Under the pieces are notes generated by a model. It saw only the letters and a program-made list of their open reading frames with translations. It did not search any database and was not told where the DNA came from. From NCBI GenBank assembly GCA_018894105.1, contig CM032121.1, positions 41,041,740-41,105,739 of the forward strand: a DNA stretch of 64,000 nucleotides, in the 5' to 3' direction. Shown here piece by piece: positions 28,701-41,064 of the stretch. A program made the position numbers and the translations under genes. Source of the DNA: Jacaranda mimosifolia (Eukaryota > Streptophyta > Magnoliopsida > Lamiales > Bignoniaceae). The stretch's first letter is position 1, and each line of letters opens with the position of its first letter.

Positions 28701-30555
28701 CTGCAAGGAACTGAAAACCAAGTTAAAAAGTGGATGGGCAGGCAAAGAGCCTGGAGGAATCTCTGAAAAGCACCCAGCTCGAACCTGAACACAAGGAGGT
28801 AAACTTGAAATGAAAATGAGATACTTTAACTGACAACATGAAGGAAGTGGAAGCAGACTGCATGGTGAAGCATGATTTATGAGACCAAGAGCATATCAAA
28901 GATTTTGCACACTGATTGATTGGAGGTTTGCAAAAATGTTTTAGGACTAGTACAATAACTGTTTACCCAGAAATTAAATTAATGAAAGCAACATTTTCCA
29001 TGTCAAGGGGAAATGGAAGGGGTTGAAATCCTCACCTAGGATAGGGATATAATTAACCATTCAAGTTGTTCCTCCCAACTTTTGAGGAGTTGCAAGGATT
29101 AAATTCTGTGTACAGGAAGGTGTGACGAATCTCTCCTCAATCCCCTCCTTCCTATCATTTCATTTTCTACCAAACAAAGAGAAGACCTCTAGTACTTTCC
29201 TTTATCCCTTGACATACCAAACATACTCTAAGTTCTATATATTAGCAAGATTACAGAGCCATTTGTTCATTGGTCGTTCCAATACTTGAGTATCAATAAT
29301 TCCTTCCCTCTTTGAGTAAATCCAAATACCAAATGTTGCCAAATACAGTCTCATTTCCCAAGTTAGACAACAAAAGGCATCAAATATATAAGCATACGTA
29401 TTTTCTTACCCAACTTAGCAAGCATCGCAATATCTTTCTGCTCCTATCATGAGGCTGAACATGGCTGGCAAAGCCCTCCTCAAATTGCTGCATTAGAAAC
29501 TCAAGAACCATAGGAGTATGTGCAAGAAGCTGCACTAGCAAAAGTACATTTGATGTGAGCAGACAATGATCGCACGATGACAAAACCAGTGGAGAATAGC
29601 AGTTGCATGAATCAGAATGCAAAACCTCTTGCCCATACTCGTAACGCCGAGCAGCAGTTATATGGAAATCACTGTTTTGATCCTCAATAATTTCAGGCAA
29701 AACCGTCAGCGTCTCTAAAACAGCAGCAGTGTTTCCATTATCTTGGCTTTGTAAATTCTGAAGGCTGTAGAAGAGCTTCTCAATAGGCTTTCCATGCTCT
29801 ACGGCATGAATTACAAGCGTAGAGATTGCAAGACAGATTTGGGTTAAGAGCTGCTTTGAGAAAAAAACAAAAAAGAAAAAGAAAAATCAGCAAATACTTT
29901 GTTGAGCAATACTAATTTAAAGAGTAAGATGGACAAATTTAATGCCGATAAATCACATTTAAAGGTATCAGTCACCTGAGGAGGGCCTGAACTAAATCTT
30001 TTAGCTGCTACAAGAAGAGCATTAAGAAGAGCATCCTTTGCTCCCAAATGCAAATTGCATCCTTCGTTTTGAATCTGCCCGGGAGAAAAACCAAGTCAAT
30101 CAAAAAAAGAGACTTTCTGTAATTCAAAAGTAATATTTAAACTAGATTAGAACAGGTTGGCAATTTTAACCAACTATAACAAATCGATACACACACATAT
30201 TGTGCTCCATCCCATTCATATAATAGAACAAGAGTGTCTCCCCTTAGGGTTAGGTTTGAAAGTAGTGGAGTAGAGTAAGGGTTGCGGTTTGAGAATAGGG
30301 TTGAAAAATAGAATAAGAGTGTGGAGTGAGGAGAGAGACCTTTCGCTTGAGAATCTGGGCGGCGAAAAACTGAACCTCGTAAGCGGAAAGTAATTGGTGC
30401 TGGTGGTCGGAGGTGAGAATAGAAGTGGCGATTTCCCAAGCAGCATCTGTTTGCTGGAACTGGACGAGCCATTGATTCGCAGCGAAGCGGTTGCTGGATT
30501 GGGTGTCGTGATTGAGAACGTGGACGGCCTGGGCTACCTTGATGTGCAGCTCCAT
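13781..30555 (-). CDS. Importin-13/transportin-3-like karyopherin (ARM/HEAT repeat), 1043 aa
   Basis: Twenty-three exons in phase on the minus strand: 30555-30340, 30074-29976, 29850-29410, 28784-28701, 28608-28549, 26113-25985, 25813-25752, 25599-25543, 25419-25296, 24216-24082, 22902-22822, 22668-22555, 22370-22291, 22032-21897, 21365-21216, 19315-19230, 17705-17518, 17176-17084, 16312-16125, 15974-15863, 15504-15347, 14944-14828 and 14002-13781. The sum is 3132 nt with no internal stop. The N-terminus [17 protein letters not shown] and the motif [18 protein letters not shown] are typical of the importin-13/TNPO3 class of beta-karyopherins. I recall close similarity to the Arabidopsis ARM-repeat protein At1g12930, which differs from MOS14 (transportin-SR). 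The expected role is RanGTP-dependent cargo transport through nuclear pores. The body is all-helical HEAT-like repeats. An in-frame ATG 11 codons upstream (30588) is an alternative start. The gene is long because several introns exceed 1.4 kb. Confidence 0.88.
14799..14822. repeat. (GA)n microsatellite
   Basis: A GA run in the importin gene, just inside the intron after the exon ending at 14828. On the coding strand it is a polypyrimidine (CT)n tract right after the donor. Confidence 0.85.
24661..24740. mobile_element. Possible fragment of a tactccgt-type MITE
   Basis: The string tactactccgcatgtcccaa, followed by a T-rich stretch and gagacat, resembles the end of common plant MITEs that begin tactccgtccgtcccaa. 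I could not find the opposite terminal repeat or a target duplication, so this may be a fragment. It lies in an importin intron. Confidence 0.3.
26384..26407. repeat. (GA)n microsatellite
   Basis: About twelve GA dinucleotides in the 2.4 kb importin intron that also holds the nested MITEs. Confidence 0.9.
26740..27517. mobile_element. Outer MITE-like element, interrupted by a second element
   Basis: The left end gggcccgtttgtttttgttt and the reverse complement of the right end (ggctgtttggatttgttttc) are similar, giving an imperfect terminal inverted repeat of about 25 bp. TTA lies immediately to the left and within two bases on the right. No coding capacity is visible. It resembles short non-autonomous DNA transposons (PIF/Harbinger or hAT type). 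The exact ends are uncertain. It sits in the importin intron between the exons ending at 28549 and starting at 26113. Confidence 0.55.
26870..27281. mobile_element. Inner MITE, Tourist/PIF-Harbinger-like, TTA target duplication
   Basis: A 412 bp AT-rich element. The left end cagggtgtttggttt pairs with the right end aaaccaaacgggctg as an inverted repeat (12 of 15 positions). TTA flanks both sides (26867-26869 and 27282-27284). The three-base TTA duplication and short length fit Tourist-like MITEs. It interrupts the outer element, so it is the younger insertion. Confidence 0.65.
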
Positions 30556-30892
30556 AAACAGATTTATTCGTTCAAATTTAAAAGCCAATGAAACACCACG
30601 CAGCGACGCCTGTAGTTTTCACTCGTGCTCATGGGCGCCCATCCCCATTTGTCAATCTCCGCTCTGATTTCATCTGTCGTTCGATGGACACCCAACTGTT
30701 GACATCCAAGTAGGATATGCCTGTACTTTAATTTCACTTTTGGGGGGGTTAATTAATAATGTCTTTATATAATTTTAATCTAATCTACGGCCGAAACATT
30801 GAAGCCACGATGACAAATTCCAGTGGGATGTATTTCTTTGTTACTTTAGTGCTACTGCATGCATAATTAAACACAAGTTCTTTGGGTGACAT

Positions 30893-31303
30893 TGGGAATT
30901 TTTGGTTATGTTTTTTTTGTGATTTTATTTTGTGTTTATTATATATTTTTTAAGAATGTAAAAATTGTATTCAATAATGTAATTTATTTTTTATTATATT
31001 TTTTAGAACAGTTAAAAATTGATTTTGAAAATTTTTGATATGTTTGTTTATATTTTGGGGAAGACATTTTTTTTACTGTAACAATCAAATCAATGTTTTT
31101 TTGTTGGGATTTTGGGAGTGAAAATGGAATTGAGGGATTTTTTATTGTTAGAATAGTAATAATATATATATAATATATGTATGTATATATTGAAAATGGG
31201 GAAGTTTGGAGATAATGAAGGATAGTATGAGGTATTTTGGAAAACAAAAATGTGTTTGGGAGGGAAAACAACTTTATTATGAGGAAACATAATCAAATAT
31301 TCA
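30893..31303. mobile_element. MITE-like element, copy A of a family present twice here
   Basis: The left end gggaatttttggttatgttt and the right end aaacataatcaaatattc form an imperfect inverted repeat. The interior shares an ordered series of blocks with 53805-54010: caatcaaatcaat, ttttttgttggg, gtgaaaatggaattgag, atgtatgtat, aaaatgggga and ggagggaaaa. No ORF with family similarity. About 410 bp. The superfamily is not determined. Confidence 0.6.
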
Positions 31304-32454
31304 TATTGTAATTTTTTTTTTAAATGCATACAAAAAGAGACAAAAATTTGGAAATGAAAATGCAAAAAATTGATGCCATTATTATATTATAATAAAAAAA
31401 AGGGCCAACAACAATAACAGTGCTTTATTATATATGGTAAATTTGATGATGTAAATTATTTACAACAATGGTGTATTTAGGCTGTTGGAAATGTGAGGTC
31501 AGATGACAGGAGTTTGTTTGAACAAGATGAAACCTGCAAAATAATATAAACATCAAACTTGTTGATAGATTAATGTTGTATTGGCACGTTATTTAAGCAA
31601 CTTATTCTGAAAATATAGTGTGAGATTAAGCTAGGATGAGGTCGGGATCAACCATACAGATAAAAATTTAATTGCTCATTAGACTCTATATTTTCGTCGA
31701 ATTAAGAAAATCACATCTAGGTACGTCTTGCTTCATTTGGCAAATCCTAACAGAATTGGCAAATGATAAATTTATTTTAAGGGATTTCAATTTAAATAAT
31801 TAAAATTTAAAAGTATTTTATGAAGTAAAAAAAAAAAAAAAGAAATTGTTTATTCATAACCATGCCCATAGAAAATCTATAAAAGTATAAGGAGTGTTAA
31901 ACACAGCTTTTTGACTTTTTGACTTTTGTTTGTAACTTGAAACATTTATACTCTTTATTACAGAGGAATGCATATGCAATACTTGTGTATATGTATATTG
32001 TAATAGTTGATAATGTAATGCATTAATAACAAAAGTGGAGATCCATATAATTTTTATATTATACATGGGGTTTATTGCAATAAAAGAATAATATGATTTG
32101 ACGATCAATTTTATTATATAAATAATATTGTAAGGGATATTTGCTATCAAATTTATTCAATCAAACTAAAAATGAAAGTGAAAAACCTTATGTATGAATC
32201 AAATTATATAAAAGAACTGCTAAAAATTAGATTTAGTTTGACATTAAGTCTTGAAAGAAGTTCACTATAAATTGGATTTAGTTTTCATTAATTTTCTTTT
32301 TCTGAAAATAGGTTTTAATTTTTTTCTCTTTAAGAATTGTTAACAATTATGGCAAGAAAATTAAATAATTTAAATATTTATGTTAGTATTTTGAAAAGAA
32401 ATATTGAAGGATTGGCTAACAATGCTCCGTCCAATAGTCTTAAGATGAGATGAC

Positions 32455-32993
32455 GGGGGTGTTCATCGGATCAACCCGATTTGATGAACCCAACCTAAAT
32501 GGTTCGATTTGGATCGGGTAATCGGGTTTGATCAGGTAAAATCCGATCAAACTGATTACATTTGGTTTTTTTCTCAAATTTCATATTCATTTACCCAACC
32601 CAACCCAATCATTTAATTAAAATAAATAATATCTTTTTAAATTATGATTTTAGCTATTTATATTTATATTTAGTGTTCAACCAAGATTTGCATTTGGGGG
32701 ATTTTATATTATCAATCATGGTTTGTGGTAAAGAATAAGATAATTTATAATAATTATGATTTGTAGTACTCTTGTGCCATATTATGTGCTTTTGAATTTT
32801 GATGAATATTTTGAGAATAATTTGATTGTTTTGATTTTCTAATTAAAGGGCTAAAGAAATTACAACTTGTGTTCCTCCTCCTCCCCTTTGCAATTAAAAA
32901 TTATAAAATTTAAATCAAATCAAACCGTTTAAAAATGATCGATTCGCATTCATTTTTCGCCCAAACTCGAACCAACCCGATGAGTAGAGCCCT
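32455..32993. mobile_element. MITE-like element with hAT-type ends
   Basis: The left end gggggtgttcatcgg pairs imperfectly with the reverse complement of the right end, cagggctctactcatcgg. The subterminal DNA carries repeated aacccaaccc and its complement, as in many non-autonomous hAT elements of plants. About 540 bp, non-coding. No target duplication was recognised. Confidence 0.5.
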
Positions 32994-33189
32994 GCGAATT
33001 TAGAATTGGGTTAAAGGTTTGGAGCGGATTTAGTTGACCCAATCAATGAATAGGAGTTACAGTTTACCAACCAGATCAATAAAACTGGTTAAGTTGAACC
33101 GCTTTGCCTTTTGCTTTCCTTGCCGTGTGAATTGACAGTTGACAAGCCAACTGTAAGATCTGAGTTGAAAATCATGTTGATCGCCTCCA

Positions 33190-33261
33190 AGAGCCCACTC
33201 TCCGCCTCTTCTTTCTGAATCCCTCCTCTTTCTCCTCCTCATCTTTCAAGACTGCAACGAG
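33190..33261 (+). promoter_or_regulatory. Probable 5' UTR exon of the OTU gene
   Basis: A CT-rich stretch ends at a good donor (ACGAG|GTAAGAAG, last exon base 33261). The acceptor is at 34011-34012, leaving a 48 bp leader before the ATG at 34061. The left boundary is a guess, because the transcription start cannot be seen. Confidence 0.4.
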
Positions 33262-34060
33262 GTAAGAAGCATCAATCAATCCAATAGGTGCTTACTTGTG
33301 CATTTACAAATTAAATTACATACATGAATCTCTCTCTCCACCCCCCTCCCTTAATTAGCAGTTTCCATGGTGCAAGATTGTATAATATTGCATTATCAAA
33401 TTTGTCCGATGCATGATTATTGATCATTTTCTTTTCCTTTTTTCAAGCATCGCATTTTTCACCTTGATTCAGTTATCATTTATTTCTGTATTGTTTTTTT
33501 TTCTTCTTCAACACAATTTGATATGCGGTGGTTGATTGGCATTGCAACACCATCCATCAGTCTTCACTATCCTGTACACCCAATTTCAACACAATGCGTG
33601 ATAGAAGCTTATACTGGCGGGATTACCCGGTTATGAGTATTATGGCTTTAGACTTTACGCATTTGTGGCGAAGCTCACTTCATTATCTAGGGAATTCAAG
33701 TATGTATCCCTCAGAGACAATAATTAATTCAAGAACCAATATTATCATTTAGCTATGCTATTCTTGATAGTTGTCTTCCCCTCCCTCCAACCCCCAAAAA
33801 GTACTGTGCAAACATTTCAATTCCTTTTTCCAGTTTCCTCTCTTCTACTTATTCTTTTTCTTCGGTGGTGTTAAATGTTAATATCTTCTCCAAAAGTAAA
33901 CATACAAGTTCCTTCTGTGGCAGGAGTTAATGCAATTAATGCCTCAAGCCAAAGACAACAATTATAAATGTGTTAATCACTGTTGTTTTTATTTTTCCTT
34001 TTGTTATTGCAGCATAAAATTGCATCTATCTTCAGGAAAAGAATCTATAGTTCTTAACCA

Positions 34061-37000
34061 ATGAAAAATGGAGCAATTCTCAATGATGGTTGTTCAAGTT
34101 CAACTTCCATAAGCAGTCAGCAAGATGTGGAGGATGATCAGATGATTGCTGTTGTACTGTCTGAAGAGTATGCTAAATTGGATGGTGCAGTTGGTCGGCG
34201 GCTATCCAATCTTGCACCTATTCCTGTAAGCCACTTTGATTATACATTAAATAATGTCATAAAAATTTACTCGTGATGTTCAATGCATTCCAATATGACA
34301 TCTCATGGTTTTAGTTTATCATTTTCGCTACAATGAGGCAGCATATCACTAATAATATTGGAGAAAAGTGAGTTGATGTTTCGTGCAGATAGTACAGGAG
34401 CAAACTATATCAGAAACATCTGCACCCGATCTTTCCAGAAAAAAAGAATTGGTTCTCTTAGCCCCTCCTTTGGGCCTATAAGGAAATATTTTGTATGATG
34501 GTTTTTGGTTTTACTCAAAACACTGGTTTAAATTTCAGAAAAAAGTTTTGAAACACTCCATTATTTACTTGAATATATGAAGAAGATATCATTGGGTATT
34601 AAATCTAGGGAAAAAGAAAAACCCAAAATTTGTAACTGTTTGCATCTTAAGAAAGCAGGGTCTTCTTGATTCCACATGCTTAAACTACTCATTTATGACT
34701 GGGAAGTGGGCTAGAGAATAACTTCTTGATGTGCAGTTTTCTGATTGAGATGGACAAAAGAATTAACTTCTTAGAGTTCCCAGTAAGACTAAAATGTGGC
34801 AAATATTTTATCTTACTGCAGTGTCAAGGACCTTTGTCTCAAAAATGTTCTTACTATCCCCTTATTCTACATTGACTACTTGTATCGACTGAAGTACCAT
34901 ATGTTTAGAAATTTCTTTTCTGCAAGTGGTTAAACTAGATTTGTGACTAGTCTCCATGAGACCATAATTCTTCTAACTATATAACCTGCGCGAACAGTTA
35001 ACCTCAGGCCAGTGCTTGCATTTTCAGTTGCTTATTGCTCTTATGTTTATGTAAGGTTAAAGACATTTGGATAGTTCTTAGGCTATTTTGGTTCCTTTTA
35101 TTGATCTTAAATTCGATATTTAGGGTCTTCATTATGCATTACTCACTTAATTGGAAATACTAGGTTTATAGCCTTCTGATAGTTGTGTATGAAAAAACTC
35201 CTATACCTCCATCTTCTTTTGGTGCTTAAAATTTGTGATAATCTTGTCCCTAAATTATTGAGTCAAAGTAAATTAATGCTTATCATTTGAGAAGTTGTAG
35301 ATTGTTAATACAGTTTATATAATAAGGAGATACATTTTTGCACTTTTTGCCTGCACTTTTGATTGAGCAATTGTCAATCCAAAGAGTTAATGATCTGTGG
35401 CCGGAGGAGCAATGCCCTATCTTCGGGGATATATTTGAGTGGGCCTTTCTTGATTAGATACCTAGGCTTAAGTAAACTTGGTGACCAGATGTTGATAAAT
35501 CAAATGTGTTTGGATTGGAAGGATAAGAATTGAATATTATAAGACTTTGATATAATTACGGCATCACGGGATGTTCAATTGTTTTAGGATGTGGGTAACA
35601 GAGAAATTGCAAGAATTGGATGCGAAAAGTTACTTAAACTTCTGGACTTCCTGTTTCATTCTCATGCCCCCACGTATGCTTACTACTCTGCTAAAGTCCG
35701 GTATCAAGTTATAAGGGGAGTTTTGACTTCCACTTCTCATTTTTCAATTTTTTCTTAGAAGATCTCATATTTTGTTAAGATTTGTATCACAAGCACCTTT
35801 TCCTAGTAGTCTGAAGTGTGATTCATGGACTTCTAGTAACTTGGGTAGCACCACTGGGAGGTCATAAATGCTTCATGTACTGCCAAAGTGCAATGATAAT
35901 ACTTCTTAGAACATTTAAACTTCTTATAAATATAATGTCACATGTTTTAGAGGCACAATGATGTTTTCATAGAAGAGTTTTTGTCTATCGATTTTTTGGT
36001 CCTCTTTCCTTTAGTAGGCCTTAAGTCAAAGTGATCTATTGTCTGAAACTTTTTGAGGAAAAGACCTAGATAAGGGTCGAAAGGTCTAGCTCTTAAGATT
36101 GTATTTATGATGTTACATTTGAAAAGGAAACTAGAAAGGATCTCGCATTGCTAAGAGATTCTCCCACTTCTTCTTCTTCTTTCATTTTTTGATAAGTGGC
36201 ATCATCTTTTCAATATCTTCTTTTTGTCTTGCCTATGCCTTTGTTGTGGACAAAATATATATCAGTTCATTTTGTTTTACATTTTTGCTTTATGTATTTT
36301 CAGCACATTCCAAGGATAAATTTGCACTTTCCTTCCTCAAGTGATTCAAATTTGGACTACCAACGACTCCTCCAGAGGTAGGTTAAATGTGGTTTAAGTG
36401 TAGAGGAATTACCTCGGTATCAGTGGATTTGTCAAAGTACTATCTCTTTTTTTTCTAAATATGGAAGATGGCTGTTTGAAAAGAGTTTTCTGTTTAAGCT
36501 ATACTTCAGGAATCAAACGCAGTTAGGATTACTTGCACAGATTGAATGGGAGGCAAGATGGGCTAAACTTCTTAGCTTTTCTTTCTGAGAAGATCTGAAT
36601 TTGGATGATTGAGCTATCTCTTGTCTGTTACACTTTATTGCTTGTATACAGCCATAAACAACAACTTGGATTAGAATAACCAAATTGTTACCACTTCGGG
36701 TTGGTACTACTTAGAGAACTCGATCCATTTTCTTAAACAAATTTTCTTAATGAGAGAAAAGTGAAGTTGCTGAAGAGCATAAAATTTCAAATTTTAACTT
36801 GACCATGAATTAAAAATGCATGTGGGCTGCAGATTGCAGCTTACAGGAAAGGAAATACTAAACCATGGTGAAGGGTATAGGATATCCCTCAAAAGAAAAT
36901 TACATGATGTTAAACAAAGTTAAAATAGAAATGATTTGTTGGAACTTTGACCAATATTTCCTATAAGCAAGCTAAAATCATCCATATGTTAGTAATATTG

Positions 37001-40000
37001 GACCTCTATGATCCACTCTGTGTAGTTACATACCAAAAAATCAAAGGATCTCTGATAGAGGCAATCTTTCTCCTTGAGGAACTAACTACATGCATTGGGT
37101 ATACCATGAAGTCCAATATTAGGTGTGTGTTTGAGATTGAGAAGAGCTTTGTGCTTGAATTATGAAGATATACACAGCAGATAACGCTTCACCATCCTTT
37201 AAAAGATTAAATTGAAGGTTTTGGGCAAAGTAACAGAATTTATCATAGAATCTGGAGTTATGGAGATGCCTTTCAGAATGTCTTATTGGCTTCTTTCTTC
37301 TTTCTTTTGTTGATTAAGATCATTTTAATCATGATTGATAAATAAAATTATATTAATCATGAGCTCTTAATGATATGAATATGTACTGGGAAATACTTTT
37401 ATGTTTTTTAGTACCGAAACAAAGGGAGTGATTTTCTGTTTCATATATATTCAGGCTAAATGTTTATGGTTTATATGAAGTGAAGGTCTCTGGAGATGGA
37501 AATTGTCAGGTTTGTGCAACTTTTTAGCCTGTTTAGATTTTTTGTCTTTCATGTATTAACTTTTTTCTTTCTCTAGTTTCGTGCACTTTCAGATCAGATT
37601 TATAGATCACCTGAGTACCACAAACATGTGCGTAAAGAGGTTGTGAAACAGGTTTGTATAATGGTTGATATTTTATCTATGATTTGAAATATACAGTTTG
37701 CATTTTAATCTTCCAATTATAGGATTTCAGGCCACTTCAGATGGGCTTAATGTTAATAAGGCTGTCTTTGTTAAAGGTGGATTGTTCCCTTTCTTTTAAC
37801 CTGTATAGCCATGTCCTTTTGTAATCGTCTTAGTTAAGAGAATGAGGTTTTCTCAAACTTTTAAGAAAACAAGGAAATAAAGTGGAGAATTGTTTCAGAT
37901 GAGGCACTCCTTCGCACGACCCCCCCCCCCCCCCCCCCCCCCCCCCTTCTTAAAAAATATCAGTTTCTCACTAGGCACTCAGTTGTTTCTGCCTTGATGT
38001 TCTAAGATCTCTCACCTTGATCACTTTCCTTTGTGTACACTTGTCATCACAGCTTTTTTTATTTTTTTTTAAATGTGGCCCATTTTATATAAATGGAATC
38101 ATGAGCTCTGAGGCACTGACCACTAAGACTGCTAGGTAATTCTATGCTCCATGTTCCAGTAATGATGAACTATTATACATGAGAACTCCTTGATAATCAT
38201 ATGTTGATGGGTTTATATTTTTATCAGTTCATTAACACCATTTAAGCTTTCAGCTAAACAAAAGTTCATTAGCTTTTAGCTAATCACAATCTTCAATTTT
38301 GTCTAGTTACCTGATATGTCTTCACCTTGTTGCCCTTGCGATTACCTTTAGATGATTTCATTAATGTAATCACTTTCAATTTCCTATTCAACAGAGGCTC
38401 ATGAGTTACCAGTATCTACCTTTCTGCCCTCTAACTGCCTAGCAAAATACTGCTGCTTTTCGTAATTCTTGTCATCTTTGTGGCAGTTTATTTCCCACGA
38501 ATTTGTAATTTTCACAAAGCTTTGCTGCATATTTACTCCACCTTCACTTTGGTAACAAAAATACATGATTTTCTAGTGTTTAGCAATTTCATTTGCCTGT
38601 AATTGTTGACCAGAACTGAAAAACCATTATTGGAAGTCTCCACTTGTGTACTTATATTGTTTCATGTGTTTGTTTCCAGCTTAAAGAGAGCCATGCGTTA
38701 TATGAAGCTTATGTACCCATGAAGTTCAAAAGCTATTACAAGAAAATGGCTAAGTAGGGTTTCTAGTTGCGGCTTTAGTTCTGCAGTATTTCTAACTATT
38801 ATATCTGCTTCTGAACTGTGCTTCACTATATGACATTCCAGGTCAGGTGAATGGGGGGACCATGTTACACTACAAGCAGCAGCTGATAAAGTAGGGTACC
38901 CTTAACGGCAGCAATTTTGATTTTCACATTGATTTTAGTCATTCTCCTTTCTTGGCAGTATCTGTGGCATTGTTGCATCAAATGATTAATTTAACATGAC
39001 CTGCAAATAGCATTCTTTATCTGCTGCTGTTTACTTGTATCTTGAGTTTTAAGTTGTGAATGGGAAAGTCTGAGTTGTGTGTATGATGTAGAGCTCAGGA
39101 TATTTGTGCTCTTAGTGCCATAGAGATTTTTAGTCTTTTGCATAGGTGGAATAGTGAGGAAGAGGATAGCTGGGTAATGCTTACAAAATATGCACCTCGC
39201 TTTCTCTTTGACGCATGCTCTGAAGCAATGACCATTGAAGACTTTCTTGATCCTGGTGTTGCTCTCTGTCAATTGCATCTATTTTCTTCACTCATTTGGG
39301 TGTTCTTTCATATTGAGATCTCATTTGCACCAAAAGTGTGCAAAGACTGCAAAATTTTTGGATATCAAAGAGAATCTCAGTACCCAGGATACTGGAAGGA
39401 TTAACTCTTTCATCTCAGACGCAACAATAGTCACTACTAGGATATCATGAAACAAATATGGGCAAATTCGAGGTTGACTTTCTTTCTCAGGAACCATAGA
39501 TTTTGATGGTAAAAGGCAAGCTGTAACAAGGTGTCATGTGGGGCAATAGAGTGGATTAGCAACTCCATATCTCATACAATATATAGATCTACTACTAGAA
39601 AGTGCTACTCATTTCTACTTCTATATCTTCAATGTAGTTTGGCTCTCATGTTAACTAATAAATCAATTTGTTTTCATATTGTGTATTTCTAAATATATAT
39701 CCCTTCTTGAGTGACATCTGAATATATTTCTTGCACGAAAATGTGGATCATCAGTTTAATGATCGTTGTAATGCAGTTTGCAGCAAAGATCTGTCTATTG
39801 ACATCATTCAGAGAGACTTGTTTTATTGAAATTGTTCCACAGAATCAGGTCCCGCTGCGAGGTATAAGTAGTTGCACTAATAAAATGCCTTTTTAGTTTA
39901 TGAATTGTTTGATTTTTGCTTTATCTGTGTACAATGATGCTGATTGTTGGCATTTACAATGATCCAGTTTTTCTAACGCTTAGTTACTGGTCCATTTCTG

Positions 40001-40561
40001 CTTTTGTTACTTATACTATTTGCCATCTTGTAAGCATGCCCAACTTTATTGTTAGATGCATGTGATAGGAAAACCTGAAACATGCATATTTCAAACATGC
40101 CATGATTGAAGTAAGTAATAGGCAATAAAGTAAACAAATGAGAATCTAGTGAAAGTGATAAGAGCGTTTTTATGTTAATGGTATCCATCTTTCAAGATGT
40201 CAGGTACTTGTAATAGACAAGGAAAATGGTGAGATCTAATACCTCGATGTATCACTTATGTTGTAATTTTATATACCTATATCTTGCAGAGCTCTGGCTA
40301 AGCTTTTGGTCTGAGGTGCATTACAATTCACTTTATGAACTTCAAGGTCTGTAAAGCCATTTTTTTGTACATTTGGTAAAGATAAATGAAACCATGAAGG
40401 AAAGAATGGAGAAGGATGGAAGAGAAGAAAACAGAATATATTAAGAGAAACGAAGATAGTAGGAGTGCTGAATTAGTTAAGTTTGCATTAATCAGAAATT
40501 GGTCTGTTGTGCAGATGCTCCATTGCAGCCCAAGCCACGGAGGAAGCACTGGTTATTCTGA
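34061..40561 (+). CDS. OTU-domain cysteine protease (deubiquitinase), 226 aa
   Basis: Nine exons in phase: 34061-34225, 36304-36377, 37455-37509, 37577-37651, 38680-38753, 38842-38890, 39777-39861, 40290-40346 and 40515-40561. The acidic N-terminus is followed by an OTU fold. The signature is VSGDGNCQFRALSDQIYRSP, with the catalytic Asp near 94 and Cys near 97. The C-terminal catalytic motif is FWSEVHYNSLY, with His near 203 and Asn near 205. The middle part (MKFKSYYKKMAKSGEWGDHV, then LQAAADKFAAKICLLTS) and the basic C-terminus KPRRKHWLF match the plant OTU9-OTU12 group as I recall it. The expected activity is cleavage of ubiquitin chains in cytosol or nucleus. All key residues are intact and the length is normal. 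Introns are 67 bp to 2.1 kb. Which paralogue this is cannot be settled here. Confidence 0.9.
37920..37946. repeat. C27 homopolymer in an OTU intron
   Basis: Twenty-seven consecutive C in the intron between the exons ending at 37651 and starting at 38680. Such runs are rare in AT-rich plant introns. It could be an i-motif/G-quadruplex former or an assembly artefact. Confidence 0.95.
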
Positions 40562-41064
40562 ATGGCGAAAAAAAGTATTCTTTTGTTGGACACCTGGTAT
40601 CTTTGAAAGATTTGCAATAAGTTGGGATTCCTATACAAATTCTACTTGTATAATAGATGATTAGTTGATAAGCTTTCTCTGAGTTAATATGACTTGAGTA
40701 GTTGAACTCTATCCTTTGAATTATTTTCATTCTTTTGTTTCCTTTAATACTAGGAATAGGATGTATCCATGTACCACATTTTCTGTGCTTCAGAATATGA
40801 CCTGGAGAGGTATACACATATATATGTATCTCATTGATGTGTCGTGGTTATTTGTAAAATTTTGAGTGGTATCTTTCTGTAACAAAATTAATGTGGTGCC
40901 AAAAAAAACATTGCATTTGTTCAGACATCATTGATCTTAATCATAGTCTATGTACCAAATGTATGTACCTAATTATTGTATTTTATGCAGTAAAATGAGA
41001 GAGAAGAATGACTGAGAGCACTAGAGATACAGCTAATAATGGTTATGACAAAATTTTGTTCCTT

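Larger units (their letters stand above)
30589..33189. other. Intergenic region between divergent importin and OTU genes
   Basis: Very AT-rich, about 2.6 kb. It contains one MITE-like element at about 30893-31303 and another at about 32455-32993. The promoters of the importin gene (left end) and the OTU gene (right end) should lie here. No gene of its own was seen. Confidence 0.6.
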
